From contig ML133498.1 of NCBI GenBank assembly GCA_003864495.1, positions 1,069,418 through 1,133,417 on the forward strand: a stretch of 64,000 nucleotides of DNA, in the 5' to 3' direction. The position numbers were made by a program, and so were the translations under genes. The notes below the pieces were generated by a model. The model was not told where the DNA came from. It saw only the letters and a program-made list of their open reading frames with translations, and searched no databases. Source of the DNA: Nemopilema nomurai. Its lineage: Eukaryota > Cnidaria > Scyphozoa > Rhizostomeae > Rhizostomatidae. Positions within the stretch are counted from its first letter, which is position 1. The number at the start of each line of letters is the position of its first letter. Below are positions 48,601 to 57,489 of the stretch, one piece after another.

Positions 48601-51600
48601 GCGGCTATTTTTTTAATTTTATGGTACCTACTGATATGGTATGGCTATTGTACGTATTAGGAAATCGAGTGGATCGTCTGAATCATTCTATGTTGATTTG
48701 CATGGTTCTATATTGACACTTGGACACTTAAGTGATACTGCGCTCAGTTTCTAGTGCTTTTTGCGTTCTTATTCATTAATCTGTTCCCAAGCGGCGAAAA
48801 GTACATTGGCATGTGGCTGAACAACCAAAGACACGGCTATGGCATTGTCGTCACCGTCGATGGGGTTTATTACGAAGGAAGATTCGTCCAAAACAAACTG
48901 GCGGTAACTTGCTGTCTCTCACTTCTTTTGTTTTTATCAGACACTCCGCATTGCAATTCCTTTGCCTGGCGATTCAGTCAAGATTTGTGTTGCAATTGTT
49001 GTATTTTTTTCCAGAATATCTGCCAAAAAACTTTCAAAAGCAATGTTATCTAACTTTTGTCACGTTTGCAAATGACATTTTCATGTCTGTTAATTTATTG
49101 GTTTCCCATGTCAATGGGCAACAATCCAAGTAGCAGCAAATAGTTTGCCAGCAACAGTTTGCCTATGAAACTTAATATGGGCCGTAACATTTGAGCACTA
49201 AGATGCATTCACTGTTTTCTCACACGCCCTGTATTTCTGATTCTGCAAGTGATTCCTGCAAGGTATGTAATAATTTAGCGAAGTGGTGGATGCGAAGCCA
49301 ACAATGAAACACTTGTTTTTGTTCCAGGGACGGGGGATTCTGTTGAGTGACGACGACACTTGCTACGAAGGAGAGTTCACCGCGGACATGCAGATGAGCG
49401 GCAAGGTAGGCACCCGGATAGACCAATCTCCATGAAGGTTGCTTGAGGTTGTGCCGGCCGGCAGGAGTCTGGTACCCAGGCTACCAGGAGTTGAAAGGGG
49501 GTTGGAAGACTGAAGAGGGTTCGAAAACTGAAGGGGGTGCTCTAAAGCGGAAGGGGGGTTGGAGGTATTATGAGTCGAGAATACAATGCCGACATTTGAG
49601 ATCACGTTGACCTTCGCTGGTGTAAGACTACAGATGTCATTGGCGTTTGAACAATCAAAAGTAGAACACTTTCGCCACCGCATTCCATGGCTACGTTTAC
49701 AACATCATTTTTGATGTTAGTTTTAGCTATGTTAGTTTTTTCAAGTTAAGGAAGATTGAAGTGACTGATTGAGACTTTTGATGACACGTTGCTTCTTTTG
49801 CAGGGTGTCTTGACCTTGCCGAACGGTGATTACTTCGAGGGACAGTTTTATGGTAACTGGGGAGGAGGCATCAGAGTCAGCGGTGTCTTTAATAAGTTCG
49901 CCAACCCAGACCCAAGTCTTTCGCCGATTGGAGAAATAGGGGCCAGCCAGCTGACGTAAGAGTTTCATCCCTTGGCAGCCACAATGATATTTTGTGTTAC
50001 AGCTTTGAGATGCGTAGCTGCGTATAGAGAAGGAAAGAGAAGACAGTGACACAAAAGCCGAAGCATGGGTGTTATATCCTGTTAGAAATTAAAGATAAAA
50101 ATGTGTTCTTATTGCAACAATGTTAGCAAGGAAAAGCGGTGTAGGACTTTACCGAGAAAAAGATATCAAAGGTTGATCAACAGCGATTCTGTTAATTGTG
50201 CTGGTGATGTTGTTCTAAAAGATGCGCGTTTTCTCATTTGCAAAAGTTTGTTTACTTACATTCTCAGTAGGATCTGGGCAAATCTCTAGAAATCCTAGCT
50301 AAACTGGTAATCATCTTCTCTAGAGTATTTTGGTTTTGAAGGGGAAGAGAATAGAATGGCTGTTTGGTCTCCTTTTGTACACCTCATTTTCAAAGCATAA
50401 CCTAGCTTTAAGTTAGTAGCTTGTTTTTAATATTTGTGGCTTGCGGTGGTAACAACTCACCAGTTTTGGGCCATGTAGCCTGAAGTACTTAGGCCTTTTA
50501 ATCATCGTCAACCGACACAGTTCGTTTTGGTGCACTAACTGTAACTAAAAATTATTCACACGAAAATTAGTTTAAAGAATCGACGTGTTGTTTCTTTTCC
50601 TAAAATGTTAATCTAAAAGGCCTTATAGGAATTTTTCTCAATGTAAATTTCTATCTTTGCTGCGTTGGTTAAGGTCTGTTGCATGCCTTTCAAACCTTTT
50701 TTCCAGAAATCTTTCTTAAACCTAATTTTCAGGAATATTGTTTGAATTCCTTTTTCCAGGATAACCGACTTTATGATCCCAGCTGGCATCAAGTGGAAAA
50801 GCTTGTTTGAAGAATGCAAAGACGAGATCTTGAAGTCGAACGAAATGGTGCTGGGGAAAGCACCGAGTCTTGAGAATGTTTGGAAGAATGTCGAAAGGTC
50901 TATCATCAAAACGAGGGCGTCGGATGTAAGGAGGAGGTCGACTCGAAGACAGCCTCCTGAGAACGAGGTTGTTAATGTGGCGGATAAGAAGAAGCTTAGG
51001 CATCTCGTTGACATCAAAGAGATTCAAAACCTGCTCACCGCGGTACTGATGCCAGTTTTTTCCACCTTTTTATGCAGTTACATTCTGTAGCCGAGTTATG
51101 TTGAGCTATGAAGCACTGGGCACCACTGGGCTGCCTTAATGGGAAATTCTTCTTTAATAGTGTTAAGAATGTTGACCGATCCTTTTTTATATTCCTTCGA
51201 TTCTATATAGTCATTGAGTCAGTTAGACTTAGTTTAAAGTAATTGCCTTGGGTAAGTAGCAAATCCCTCCTAATTACTTGTGAAAATTTAACTAGACACA
51301 ATTTTTAAAAATTTACTACCTTTGTTGGGTCATACCAAGATACATAATTAGTTTATCCGTTTTTCTCGCAATAAATTTTTTGCAAGTTTTTGCCAAAACA
51401 TATTTAACAGCGTTCGTACGATGCCGGATACATAACTTTTGAAAGAGTTTTAGGTAAAGCCTTGGGGCCCATTGCACACATGGGTTTTGACGGTGCCTTG
51501 GTGTAAGCTATCTCTGCAAACACTGTTGTTGTTGTTGAACGGCTTCCCTCCAATGATACGCATATAACGTAGTTCGATAATGAATAACACGTTCTTGTTA

Positions 51601-54600
51601 TGGTGTTATAGGCCATGAGCACCTTCGGCCACCCCTTGTCCACGCTGGTCGAAGGACTGGTCGAAGTCTACCGGGCGACGTATGTAGGCGTGGGAGCGCA
51701 TCGAAGGTTGTTGCTGCACGCTGTCGAGGAAGCAAAGTCATACATCACAAGGCTTTTCAGCATCATCAGGTAACCCAACAGCGAGCCTTTGTACCGTAGG
51801 CCCTTTTTTCTCAAGTAAAACTAACCATACCCATTGTTGCGTGAAAAGATCTCTCTGAGTTAAATGTGCTTTATTGTACTATCATTAGCCCCTAGTTTGT
51901 TTATATGAGATGTAAGAGGGGTAAATGTGTAGATACACGGCTTTTCAATAAACAAATAAACCATTTTTCAATGCGACATATGTAGCATCGAGAGATCATG
52001 TAACGAATGGCAGACCATACGACTGTTGGGAAATAAATAGAGAGGTATGGAAAAATAATCTGTGCGGCTGCCTACTTAAACCTTAGTAAACGCTGATGTT
52101 CTAAATGATCACATCTAAACCGGGGCCTTAATTATGCATTTGATTCCTGCGTTTCGGTAAAGAGGAGCGACATATGTCATGGGAGGAAAACAGAGCGGTT
52201 TTGCTGCTGCCAAATGTTCACTTGGAAGCAAAATAACTCTTTTACATGTGCATGTAAGCTTATTTTTACCCAACTGACATCGACATTGACTGATTTTAGA
52301 CTGTTATTCCCGAGTCTGCCCGATGAAGAGTTTGTCATATTGACGCACGACCGCGCAGATGGGGTCGACAGCCCCGCGATCAACAGCACGACTCTGCTGC
52401 ACCCTTTAATCTTACCCCGGCTGTACCCGCCCCTCTTCACACTCTACGCACTGCATACCGAGAAAGGGGATGCCATCTATGCCGAGCGGCTCCACCAATT
52501 GAATAAGAGAGGGGACATCGCCCTGATGTCTTTTCTTGGAGTCGACAGGTACTTTGGTTTAATCTTATCTTTCTTAACTTCAGTGAAGATTAAATTCAAC
52601 TTTTATATATTCTTTGTATGATTTTGAAAAAGGCTTTTTCGCCAATGAGACTTAGTTGTATTGCCCTCAGCCGTCTAAGAGGAACTGCCTGCCTTCTTAG
52701 CTCAAAAAACTTAATTTTGGTTAAAACCGAGCCTCGTATCGGATTTTTACCGGGCTCCGAGGCTTTTCCCATATTTACTTCACAACTTCAAGTTCAATCT
52801 AAGAATACCGTTTGCTTTGATAATTGATTGTGACCGTTGTTGACTTTTACTTTTCAGGAAGTTTCTGCTTTGCAAGTTTGATGAAGAAACGAAAGAAGTG
52901 AGTGGGACATTTAAATACGCTGGAAGAGCTCGATGACAAGAATATGGGAATAGGGAGATGGGAAATGGGATAGAGTGTAGTTGTGGTCAACACATACGCA
53001 TGTTTTTTATTCCATGGCATTTGACCAGATCAGTCTTAACGTACTTTACTAATGAAGCAGCCGACCATTTTTATAGAATTTATTGCAAATAATTAGAACC
53101 AGGCTCTTGTGGTAGGCCGAAATCACTTTGTGCGGTAGCCATTTTTGATTACTTGCCTCTCAACGGGTACTGAACTGCCGTGCCGCTTTTGGTATGAATT
53201 GTTCTTTTGCGCAAGAATCATGTAGCAATGTGGAGGTCAAAAACCACATAACGTCCCCATAATTATAACAATTGTTTAAAAGTAAACTTGGTTTAATTTT
53301 TTTTGTAGCCAATTATTGGCGAAGAACCGCCGTACAAGTCCGCCATTGCAGAGCTTGACAACCTCATCACGAAGTACAGCCCGATGGAGAAGATCGAAGT
53401 TGTTCGAAGAAGCTTTGCCAAGATTCATGAGGTATGAAAATTTATTGACAAAGTTACACGATAATAGGGAGAAAAGTTGTGTGCATACTTGGAGCATTTT
53501 TGCGACACTTATTAGAGAATTCAAACGTTGGAAAATTACAAAGAGCTGACAAAACAGAAAAGCCAGTTGCAGATCAAAAACAAAGCCAATGATGCGCTCA
53601 CCGCTCACGCGATTTTAAATCCACAACTGCACATTCATTTTATTAGATTTCGGTCATTTTTTTACGTTTGCATTGTCTTATGGTGCCATAAGATGGTATT
53701 TCTAGCAGTAAATTTGTTTATGAATTAATTGTAATGCTGGAGCGCCGTCTAGACGAAAGGCATTCGAAGCCACGAAAAGTCACATAAATAAGGGGTACAA
53801 GTATTGCCTTGTTAATGTGACATGTGGGTTGTATTTTCGTCACCTTTCATGGCATTTCATAAGCGTTTTACTGTCCTATGAACTTTGCCCCAATTCTTAT
53901 CTTTGAAGGAGGTGAACAGTTTCTGGAAGGGCGAGAAGACTATCGTCGCAATGGATGACCTTTTTCCTGTTTTCCAATACGTAGTGACCAGAGCGAGGTA
54001 CCCTTTTGCATCTACTTTGTTTGTCTGCTGTCACCACTCTTATCAGATATGTCATCACTCTTAACAAAATGTAGCATGAAGTTTCTTTTTCCATATGTAA
54101 ATTGTTAGAGCAATGTAAATGCCATTGACAGTGGGAACTAGATGACCCTGTCTCTTTTCCCGCTGTGAATGGCATGTCTAATGTATATTGTATTTTGTAA
54201 TTAGTTTATGATTTGTTTGTGCAAAAAAGAAATGTAACTAGCTTTTTTCAATGTTCAAAAAGTATACCATTAATATTATGTTGTTGCGCACTGCAGTCTC
54301 TTGATAATTTGGTGTAAACAAATAAAAATCTTCATTTACTGCCAGAAGATATTCCACATCTGCTTTCGAATTTGCTCACCTTTCCAACGAGAAGCCTTTT
54401 CTATAGATTTTTTACAACTGACAAAGTTATTTATTCTGCTAGCTCTTGATTTCGTTTTAATTTTACCCTCTGCTAATTTGTATTGCATTTAATACCTTGA
54501 ATTTCTGTCAGGATTCCACACCTCGGCTCAGAAGTTCAGTTTATCGAAGACATGGTTGATCCATCGCAACTGATGGGCGAGTTGGGGCATATGCATACTA

Positions 54601-54993
54601 CATTGAAGGTAAAAAGCCTGTTGCGATGTTTTTGTTTTGACCGTCTCTGTGATGCAGGAATCAAAACTTCTAGCCGCTCTTCTTTTTTCTGTTTCGTGCT
54701 TGAATTTTGTAGCCATTCATTTTTGTTTTGTGTCAAATAATTGGTCAATGTCTTTGTCATCGCGAACAGATGCTAAAAAGGTGGGATTGAAGCTGGAGAG
54801 TAAAGTAAGCACTAATTAAAGTAAAACTCTACGTGTCAACGCGTAGAGTTTTCTAATCGACATATCAAACTGATCAACTGGTAGAATTATTTAATGTTTT
54901 TATGGCACAGAAGGATAACCAACGGTTTGATCTTTATTTTTCCAATTTTAGGCTTGCTACTTTCAGATACAGAACGAGAAAGATCGAGATTGA
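29481..54993 (+). CDS. ALS2: Alsin, RhoGEF/Rab5 GEF (complete)
   Basis: Alsin is a guanine-nucleotide exchange factor for Rab5 (through VPS9) and is linked to Rac signalling (through DH/PH) on endosomes and macropinosomes; in humans, loss causes juvenile motor-neuron disease. The 29 coding exons found here sum to 5238 bases, exactly 1746 codons including the TGA at 54991-54993, so all junctions agree in phase (human protein 1657 residues). Domain order is canonical: split RCC1 propeller (about 45-250 and 590-740), DH-like helices (about 760-1000), PH (about 1000-1112), MORN repeats (about 1140-1385), linker, VPS9 (about 1530-1745). The first ATG of the long exon 1 was chosen; a 5' non-coding exon is possible. 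One intron (36469-38198) uses GC-AG. The introns contain a tRNA, transposons and an antisense MADF gene. Exon coordinates are given with the domain entries below. Confidence 0.95.
35268..36109. mobile_element. TA-flanked MITE, copy 1 (interrupted)
   Basis: Terminal inverted repeats start cacgcttt...ataag at 35268 and end cttataaaaaagcgtg at 36109, with TA on both sides, as expected for Tc1/mariner-type insertion. The body carries repeated ccaaaagttcctta blocks. Without the nested 441-base insertion (35401-35841) it is about 400 bases, matching copy 2 (37704-38110) along its whole length in the same orientation. It is non-coding and lies in the alsin intron before exon 8. Confidence 0.85.
35401..35838. 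mobile_element. Harbinger-type MITE nested in copy 1
   Basis: A 438-base element with terminal inverted repeats AGCCTGGTTTCCATATAGTC / its complement, flanked by a 3-bp duplication TAA (35398-35400 and 35839-35841). Copy 2 of the host MITE carries the uninterrupted site with a single TAA (37841-37843), which proves the insertion and its exact borders. TAA-type duplications are characteristic of PIF/Harbinger. The interior is rich in GCGAC/GTCGC motifs. An open frame at 35612-35848 is not considered coding. Confidence 0.88.
36527..36600 (+). tRNA. tRNA-Asn (GTT anticodon)
   Basis: A 74-base cloverleaf. Acceptor stem GTCTCCG pairs with CGGGGAC (one G-T wobble), discriminator G. The D arm contains TGGCGCAATCGGTTAGCGC. 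Anticodon stem TTCGG/CCGAA encloses loop CTGTTAA with anticodon GTT at 36561-36563. The T arm has loop TTCAAGC. No intron, and CCA is not encoded. The sequence is nearly identical to the usual animal tRNA-Asn. It lies in the sense orientation in alsin intron 8, 59 bases after exon 8. Confidence 0.97.
36761..37456 (+). mobile_element. Tc1/mariner element, internally deleted
   Basis: A 696-base element beginning CACTACCGTTCAAAAAG and ending with the complement of CACTATCGTTCAAAATG; about 23 of the first 27 terminal positions match. TA dinucleotides flank both ends (36759-36760 and 37457-37458). Full-length Tc1 relatives are about 1.3-1.7 kb, so more than half is missing. The only open frame is a 105-codon transposase N-terminus (36962-37279). 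It sits in the GC-AG intron of alsin. Confidence 0.9.
36962..37279 (+). pseudogene. Tc1-type transposase N-terminus (HTH only)
   Basis: 105 codons starting with an ATG and ending at a TAA. It shows a paired-like helix-turn-helix pattern ([16 protein letters not shown], then [20 protein letters not shown]) followed by a GRPKKFRT stretch typical of the linker between the two HTH subdomains of Tc1 transposases, then a partial second HTH. The catalytic DDE/D domain (about 200 residues) is entirely absent. It cannot transpose by itself. If expressed, it could still bind element ends; that is inference. Confidence 0.8.
37704..38110. mobile_element. TA-flanked MITE, copy 2 (uninterrupted)
   Basis: A 407-base element with ends cacgcttttttt and agagcgtg, flanked by TA (37702-37703 and 38111-38112). 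It is collinear with copy 1 at 35268-36109, from the ccaaaagttcc blocks through the shared block acttaatagagagaggggcg to the closing ggttccttataaaa. It lacks the Harbinger insertion and keeps a single TAA at 37841-37843. It is in the alsin intron just before exon 9. Confidence 0.87.
40561..40672. repeat. 12-bp tandem repeat, about nine copies
   Basis: A run of 12-base units. The first group reads gttgagtgaaat and the second gtttagtgaaat, so one variant spread after a single change. The period is a multiple of three, which makes an artefactual open frame through it. It is in alsin intron 12. Confidence 0.9.
41609..41709 (-). repeat. Dispersed repeat, copy B
   Basis: The reverse complement of this stretch matches 61871-61980 over about 100 bases with roughly 80% identity by eye. 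Shared blocks include tttgcatacttaaagt, actttttcgttc and ctcagagtatgcaaa. The open frames on both copies ([13 protein letters not shown]) are a by-product of the shared sequence. The class is unknown; it could be a SINE or MITE fragment. Confidence 0.75.
42574..42900. repeat. Possible decayed transposon remnant
   Basis: The segment has internally repeated attttgttggatgtg / catgttggatcacc motifs and a gtttggccacc block of a kind often seen in DNA-transposon termini. No borders, duplication or coding frame could be defined. This is a weak call. Confidence 0.25.
43335..44743 (-). CDS. MADF-BESS domain protein (Adf-1-like)
   Basis: Two exons on the minus strand: 44743-44557 (ATG at 44743) and 43867-43335 (stop TAA at 43337-43335), joined through a GT-AG intron in phase 1, giving 239 residues. 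The N-terminal MADF domain (about residues 20-105) has the expected pattern: [25 protein letters not shown], then across the junction [19 protein letters not shown] Ser/Pro/Thr-rich middle follows. The C-terminus [33 protein letters not shown] fits a BESS motif, a protein-interaction segment found with MADF. Such proteins are usually sequence-specific DNA-binding transcription factors, or the accessory DNA-binding protein of PIF/Harbinger-type transposons. It lies entirely within alsin intron 12, antisense. No stop or frameshift interrupts it. Whether it is a host gene or a domesticated transposon gene cannot be settled here. Confidence 0.85.
44043..44511. mobile_element. MITE in the MADF gene intron
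   Basis: The terminal inverted repeat aggggctggataagaaa (from 44044) is matched by its complement tttcttatccagcccct (to 44511). The ends are flanked by TTA on the left (44040-44042) and overlapping TTA/TAA on the right (44512-44515), compatible with a 3-bp Harbinger-type duplication, but the exact border is ambiguous by one base. Second-level similarity follows inside (gcgggatta near both ends). It occupies most of the single intron of the MADF-BESS gene. Confidence 0.75.
45295..45383. mobile_element. hAT-like terminal fragment
   Basis: It ends cttagaaacgccactg, the exact complement (apart from one base) of the start of the hAT MITE at 45987 (cagtggcgtttcta), and carries a G-run and C-run interior. 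No matching opposite end or 8-bp duplication was found, so only one terminus is claimed. Confidence 0.45.
45987..46260. mobile_element. hAT-type MITE with 8-bp target duplication
   Basis: A 274-base element beginning CAGTGGCGTTTCTA and ending with the complement of CAGGAGCGATTCTA (11 of 14 positions match). It is flanked by the exact 8-bp duplication GCAGTGCT at 45979-45986 and 46261-46268. CAG...CTG ends and an 8-bp duplication are diagnostic of hAT elements. The left end is followed by a G-rich run (46002-46047). It has no coding capacity and sits in the alsin intron between the two PH exons, 59 bases before the 67-base exon. Confidence 0.87.
46002..46047 (+). other. G-rich run, potential G-quadruplex
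   Basis: Seven or more runs of three to six G separated by single A or T bases occur on the plus strand, inside the hAT MITE and on the sense strand of the alsin pre-mRNA. The pattern is well within the usual G-quadruplex sequence rule. Folding has not been shown. Confidence 0.6.
47253..49955 (+). other. ALS2: Alsin MORN-repeat exons
   Basis: Exons 47253-47396, 47709-47774, 48047-48313, 48792-48903, 49328-49405 and 49804-49955. They encode consecutive MORN units: [137 protein letters not shown] and [17 protein letters not shown]. The number and spacing agree with human alsin, where these repeats mediate membrane/lipid contacts and self-association. Confidence 0.93.
50760..54993 (+). other. 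ALS2: Alsin linker and VPS9 (Rab5 GEF) exons
   Basis: Exons 50760-51042, 51612-51769, 52300-52548, 52858-52897, 53309-53431, 53909-53997, 54512-54608 and 54952-54993. The first gives [17 protein letters not shown] (human VPADEKWKAVFDECWRQ). The second gives [20 protein letters not shown]. The VPS9 core follows: [55 protein letters not shown] and [13 protein letters not shown], with the short last exon [13 protein letters not shown]. The DLFPVF..VVLRA-type segment is the catalytic VPS9 signature (here YVVTRARI), and the aspartate of MDDLFP is kept, so the domain should be able to act on Rab5. Confidence 0.93.
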
Positions 54994-57183
54994 AATTCAC
55001 TCAACTGCGTGAGTTAGATCGACGCCATTTTGAACTCACCTCAAGCTGGAGATTTGCTGTCAAATTTACATGTCAGCTTTGACAACGAAAATTTTGCATC
55101 AACATTTTGCAGCCATTCTTACTGATTTGCTACGTCGTCGATCCGCAAAGGGCACCTCTAGCTAATAATTGCCAAAGTGCAATGGATAAGATACTGGCCA
55201 AAGTGCAATAGATAAGCAATGTGTAGTGGGGAAAGGAAAATAAAGTTTGCTACCATTAGCTTGAGAAATGCTGTTGGAGAGAAGTGCAGCTTCTGGCTGG
55301 AGAAGATGTTTTTATGTTGTTTGTTTTCTATAAATGCATGAAGTATTTTTGGACCGTTGGATAGAACGTTATATTCACAATTAGCTCAATCTTTCTAGTA
55401 AAATTTTAATGATGCATATTTTTAATGTCAAAGTTTTATTTTGTTTTCAAAACTAAATTGGTGAAGTTTAGACTCATTTATTTTTGTGTTTTTATTTGAC
55501 AATTGAGAAATTCGTATTACGTAACTTTACGAGGGTGCTTCAGTGAGAAGGAATCAATTAATTCTTAAATTATTATCTGCTGCCAGCGCAAAAGGGGCGA
55601 GTTCAGTAAATCAGGAGGGTAATTTTAGATGTCATACGAAGTTTTGATAGATTTGGACAGAATTGCATCATTGTATTAAGTTATTGCAATCTATGTCCTG
55701 ATTTCACAGCCAGTGTGTTACGTAGATGCTACACACGATCGTTTTGTTTTTTGTTTTGTTGCAAAATATTGTCGCCATTTTTTCTGCCTTTTAATCATAA
55801 GAATTTGGCTAAACTTGTAAAGATGTTGCTTACCTGAGATTCAACACTTCGGGGCCTTTAATTACTATTCACAAACAGACGTACTAACGTTTTGAGAAGA
55901 TAGTTGACATTCTTTTATGAATCAAAGCACGGTTGAATGATAAAGTTTCATGGCAGTGCTAGGGCTCTTACGCGAATCCCTGCGAAGGCTTCTTCGCCCT
56001 GTAAAATTGTGATTCTCCTGATGTCGAGAAAAAGTCGAATATTCCTAGAAAAGAAACCTCCTTTTTGGTGCAGTCGTTCATTGTATTTTCGAATATCTTC
56101 TCTAATTTATTTTCCAGTATATAGATAATAAACATGTATATTGTTATATATAAATGTTCCATGTTTTCATTGACTGATGCTTTGCAGAGTATGAATTTTC
56201 GCGTGAACTTCTGTGGCACTTGCATTCTGAAGCGCCTCTGCGTAAAATTTTGTTATTTTTCAACAAAGAGATTCATTTAATTAGGAGATACTTCAAAACA
56301 CCTTAGACAAGTTTGTCTAAAAAGATCCATTTGTATTTAGAAGAGGCTCATTTTCTTATTTTCAATAACAAAAAAGAAAGGTAGATTTTACTTCGTTAGA
56401 ATGAATTCTGGACGCTGGCAGTTTGATGAGCAGTGAAAAAATTCTTCGTTTTATGCATATAATGAATTTTCGACTCATCATATTACTTGATTAACTGAAC
56501 TGGACTACATGCTTATATACACGGCAACAAAATTAATATGAAATTAAACAGAGGAGGACAAGTTGATCAAAGATGCGAATAAAGTAGTAGGGCTGAATTA
56601 GACGAAGAATAGAAATGATTAAGTGTGCAGAATGAATGAATAGGAAGAAAATAGCATGAGAGAAGCGAAATGAAAATTGAAAAGGTACTACAAGGGAGGC
56701 AACACTGAGAGGAAATGAAACACAAACCCGCAATGCATTCTGGTTACCGGCTCTCGAAGCGAAAACAAAACGGAGACAAGCCATGGCGTCCTTGGCTGCG
56801 CTTTGCTAATCATCAATGGATTGGATTTTCAGGGACTTCGCGATATCAACTTAGCTAGATATAATTTCTTTGGAAAGAGGACTAACTCGTTTTCGCAGAT
56901 GTTGGTAAGAATGCCAATTAACACTTGATATAGAACGAAATACGGAGCTAAACTTTATTGCTGGAAGCAGAGTCGTCTTGTGTTTCGCGTATTGGGCACC
57001 ACATTCCAAGTTGTTGTGGACGTTGCAAAGTTCAAAATCTAAATAAGACTAAGATTCATTCGTTGTTCTAAGAACACTTTTTACTGCTGAATTGTCAGGG
57101 GTAACTGCTGGGAGGTTACCTATAATTGGAGATTATTTTTAGGCCCGTTTCCGTCCCACTTTCACCAGGGAAGGATAGCAAAG
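54994..57183. other. Alsin 3' UTR and intergenic stretch
   Basis: The first 250 bases are the probable alsin 3' UTR. The rest has no recognised gene. A 26-base near-duplication (gccaaagtgcaatggataag, then with one change) lies near 55171-55218. The region just before 57184 would hold the PEN-2 promoter. Confidence 0.5.
55239..55244 (+). terminator. ALS2: Probable alsin poly(A) signal
   Basis: AATAAA 246 bases after the alsin stop codon and on the same strand, a normal 3' UTR distance. Inferred from position. Confidence 0.55.
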
Positions 57184-57489
57184 ATGGACTTGCGGAAAAC
57201 ACCTGACGCGGAAAAGCTCAGTGTTTGCCGAAAGTATTTTTACGGCGGTTTTGCATTTCTCCCATTTTTATGGCTTGTCAACACATTGTGGTTTGCGAGA
57301 GATGCGTTTTTCAGAGAAGAATTTGAATTGCAGAAAGATCTTAGAAAATACGTGATTGGTTCAGGAATCGGGACTATCGTATGGACAACGGCAATTGCCA
57401 CTTGGATAGCCATGTACCAGATAAACAGAGCAAGTTGGGGTGAAGTTGGTGATAAGATTTCGTTTCTTATACCACTAGGAAAGCCGTAG
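57184..57489 (+). CDS. PSENEN: PEN-2, gamma-secretase subunit
   Basis: Presenilin enhancer 2, the smallest subunit of the gamma-secretase complex (with presenilin, nicastrin and APH-1), needed for presenilin endoproteolysis and so for intramembrane cleavage of Notch and other substrates. A single uninterrupted exon of 101 residues, the same length as the human protein. Conserved landmarks sit at the same residue numbers: LCRKY-type motif (VCRKYF, 14-19), GGFAFLPFLWLVN (21-33) with N33, and C-terminal motif DKISF at 90-94 (DYLSF in human), followed by IPLGKP. Two hydrophobic spans (about 20-40 and 55-80) are present. The human tyrosine in DYLSF is lysine here, while D90, S93 and F94 are kept. 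The ATG at 57184 follows AAG and is the only sensible start. Confidence 0.97.
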   Translation: MDLRKTPDAEKLSVCRKYFYGGFAFLPFLWLVNTLWFARDAFFREEFELQKDLRKYVIGSGIGTIVWTTAIATWIAMYQINRASWGEVGDKISFLIPLGKP

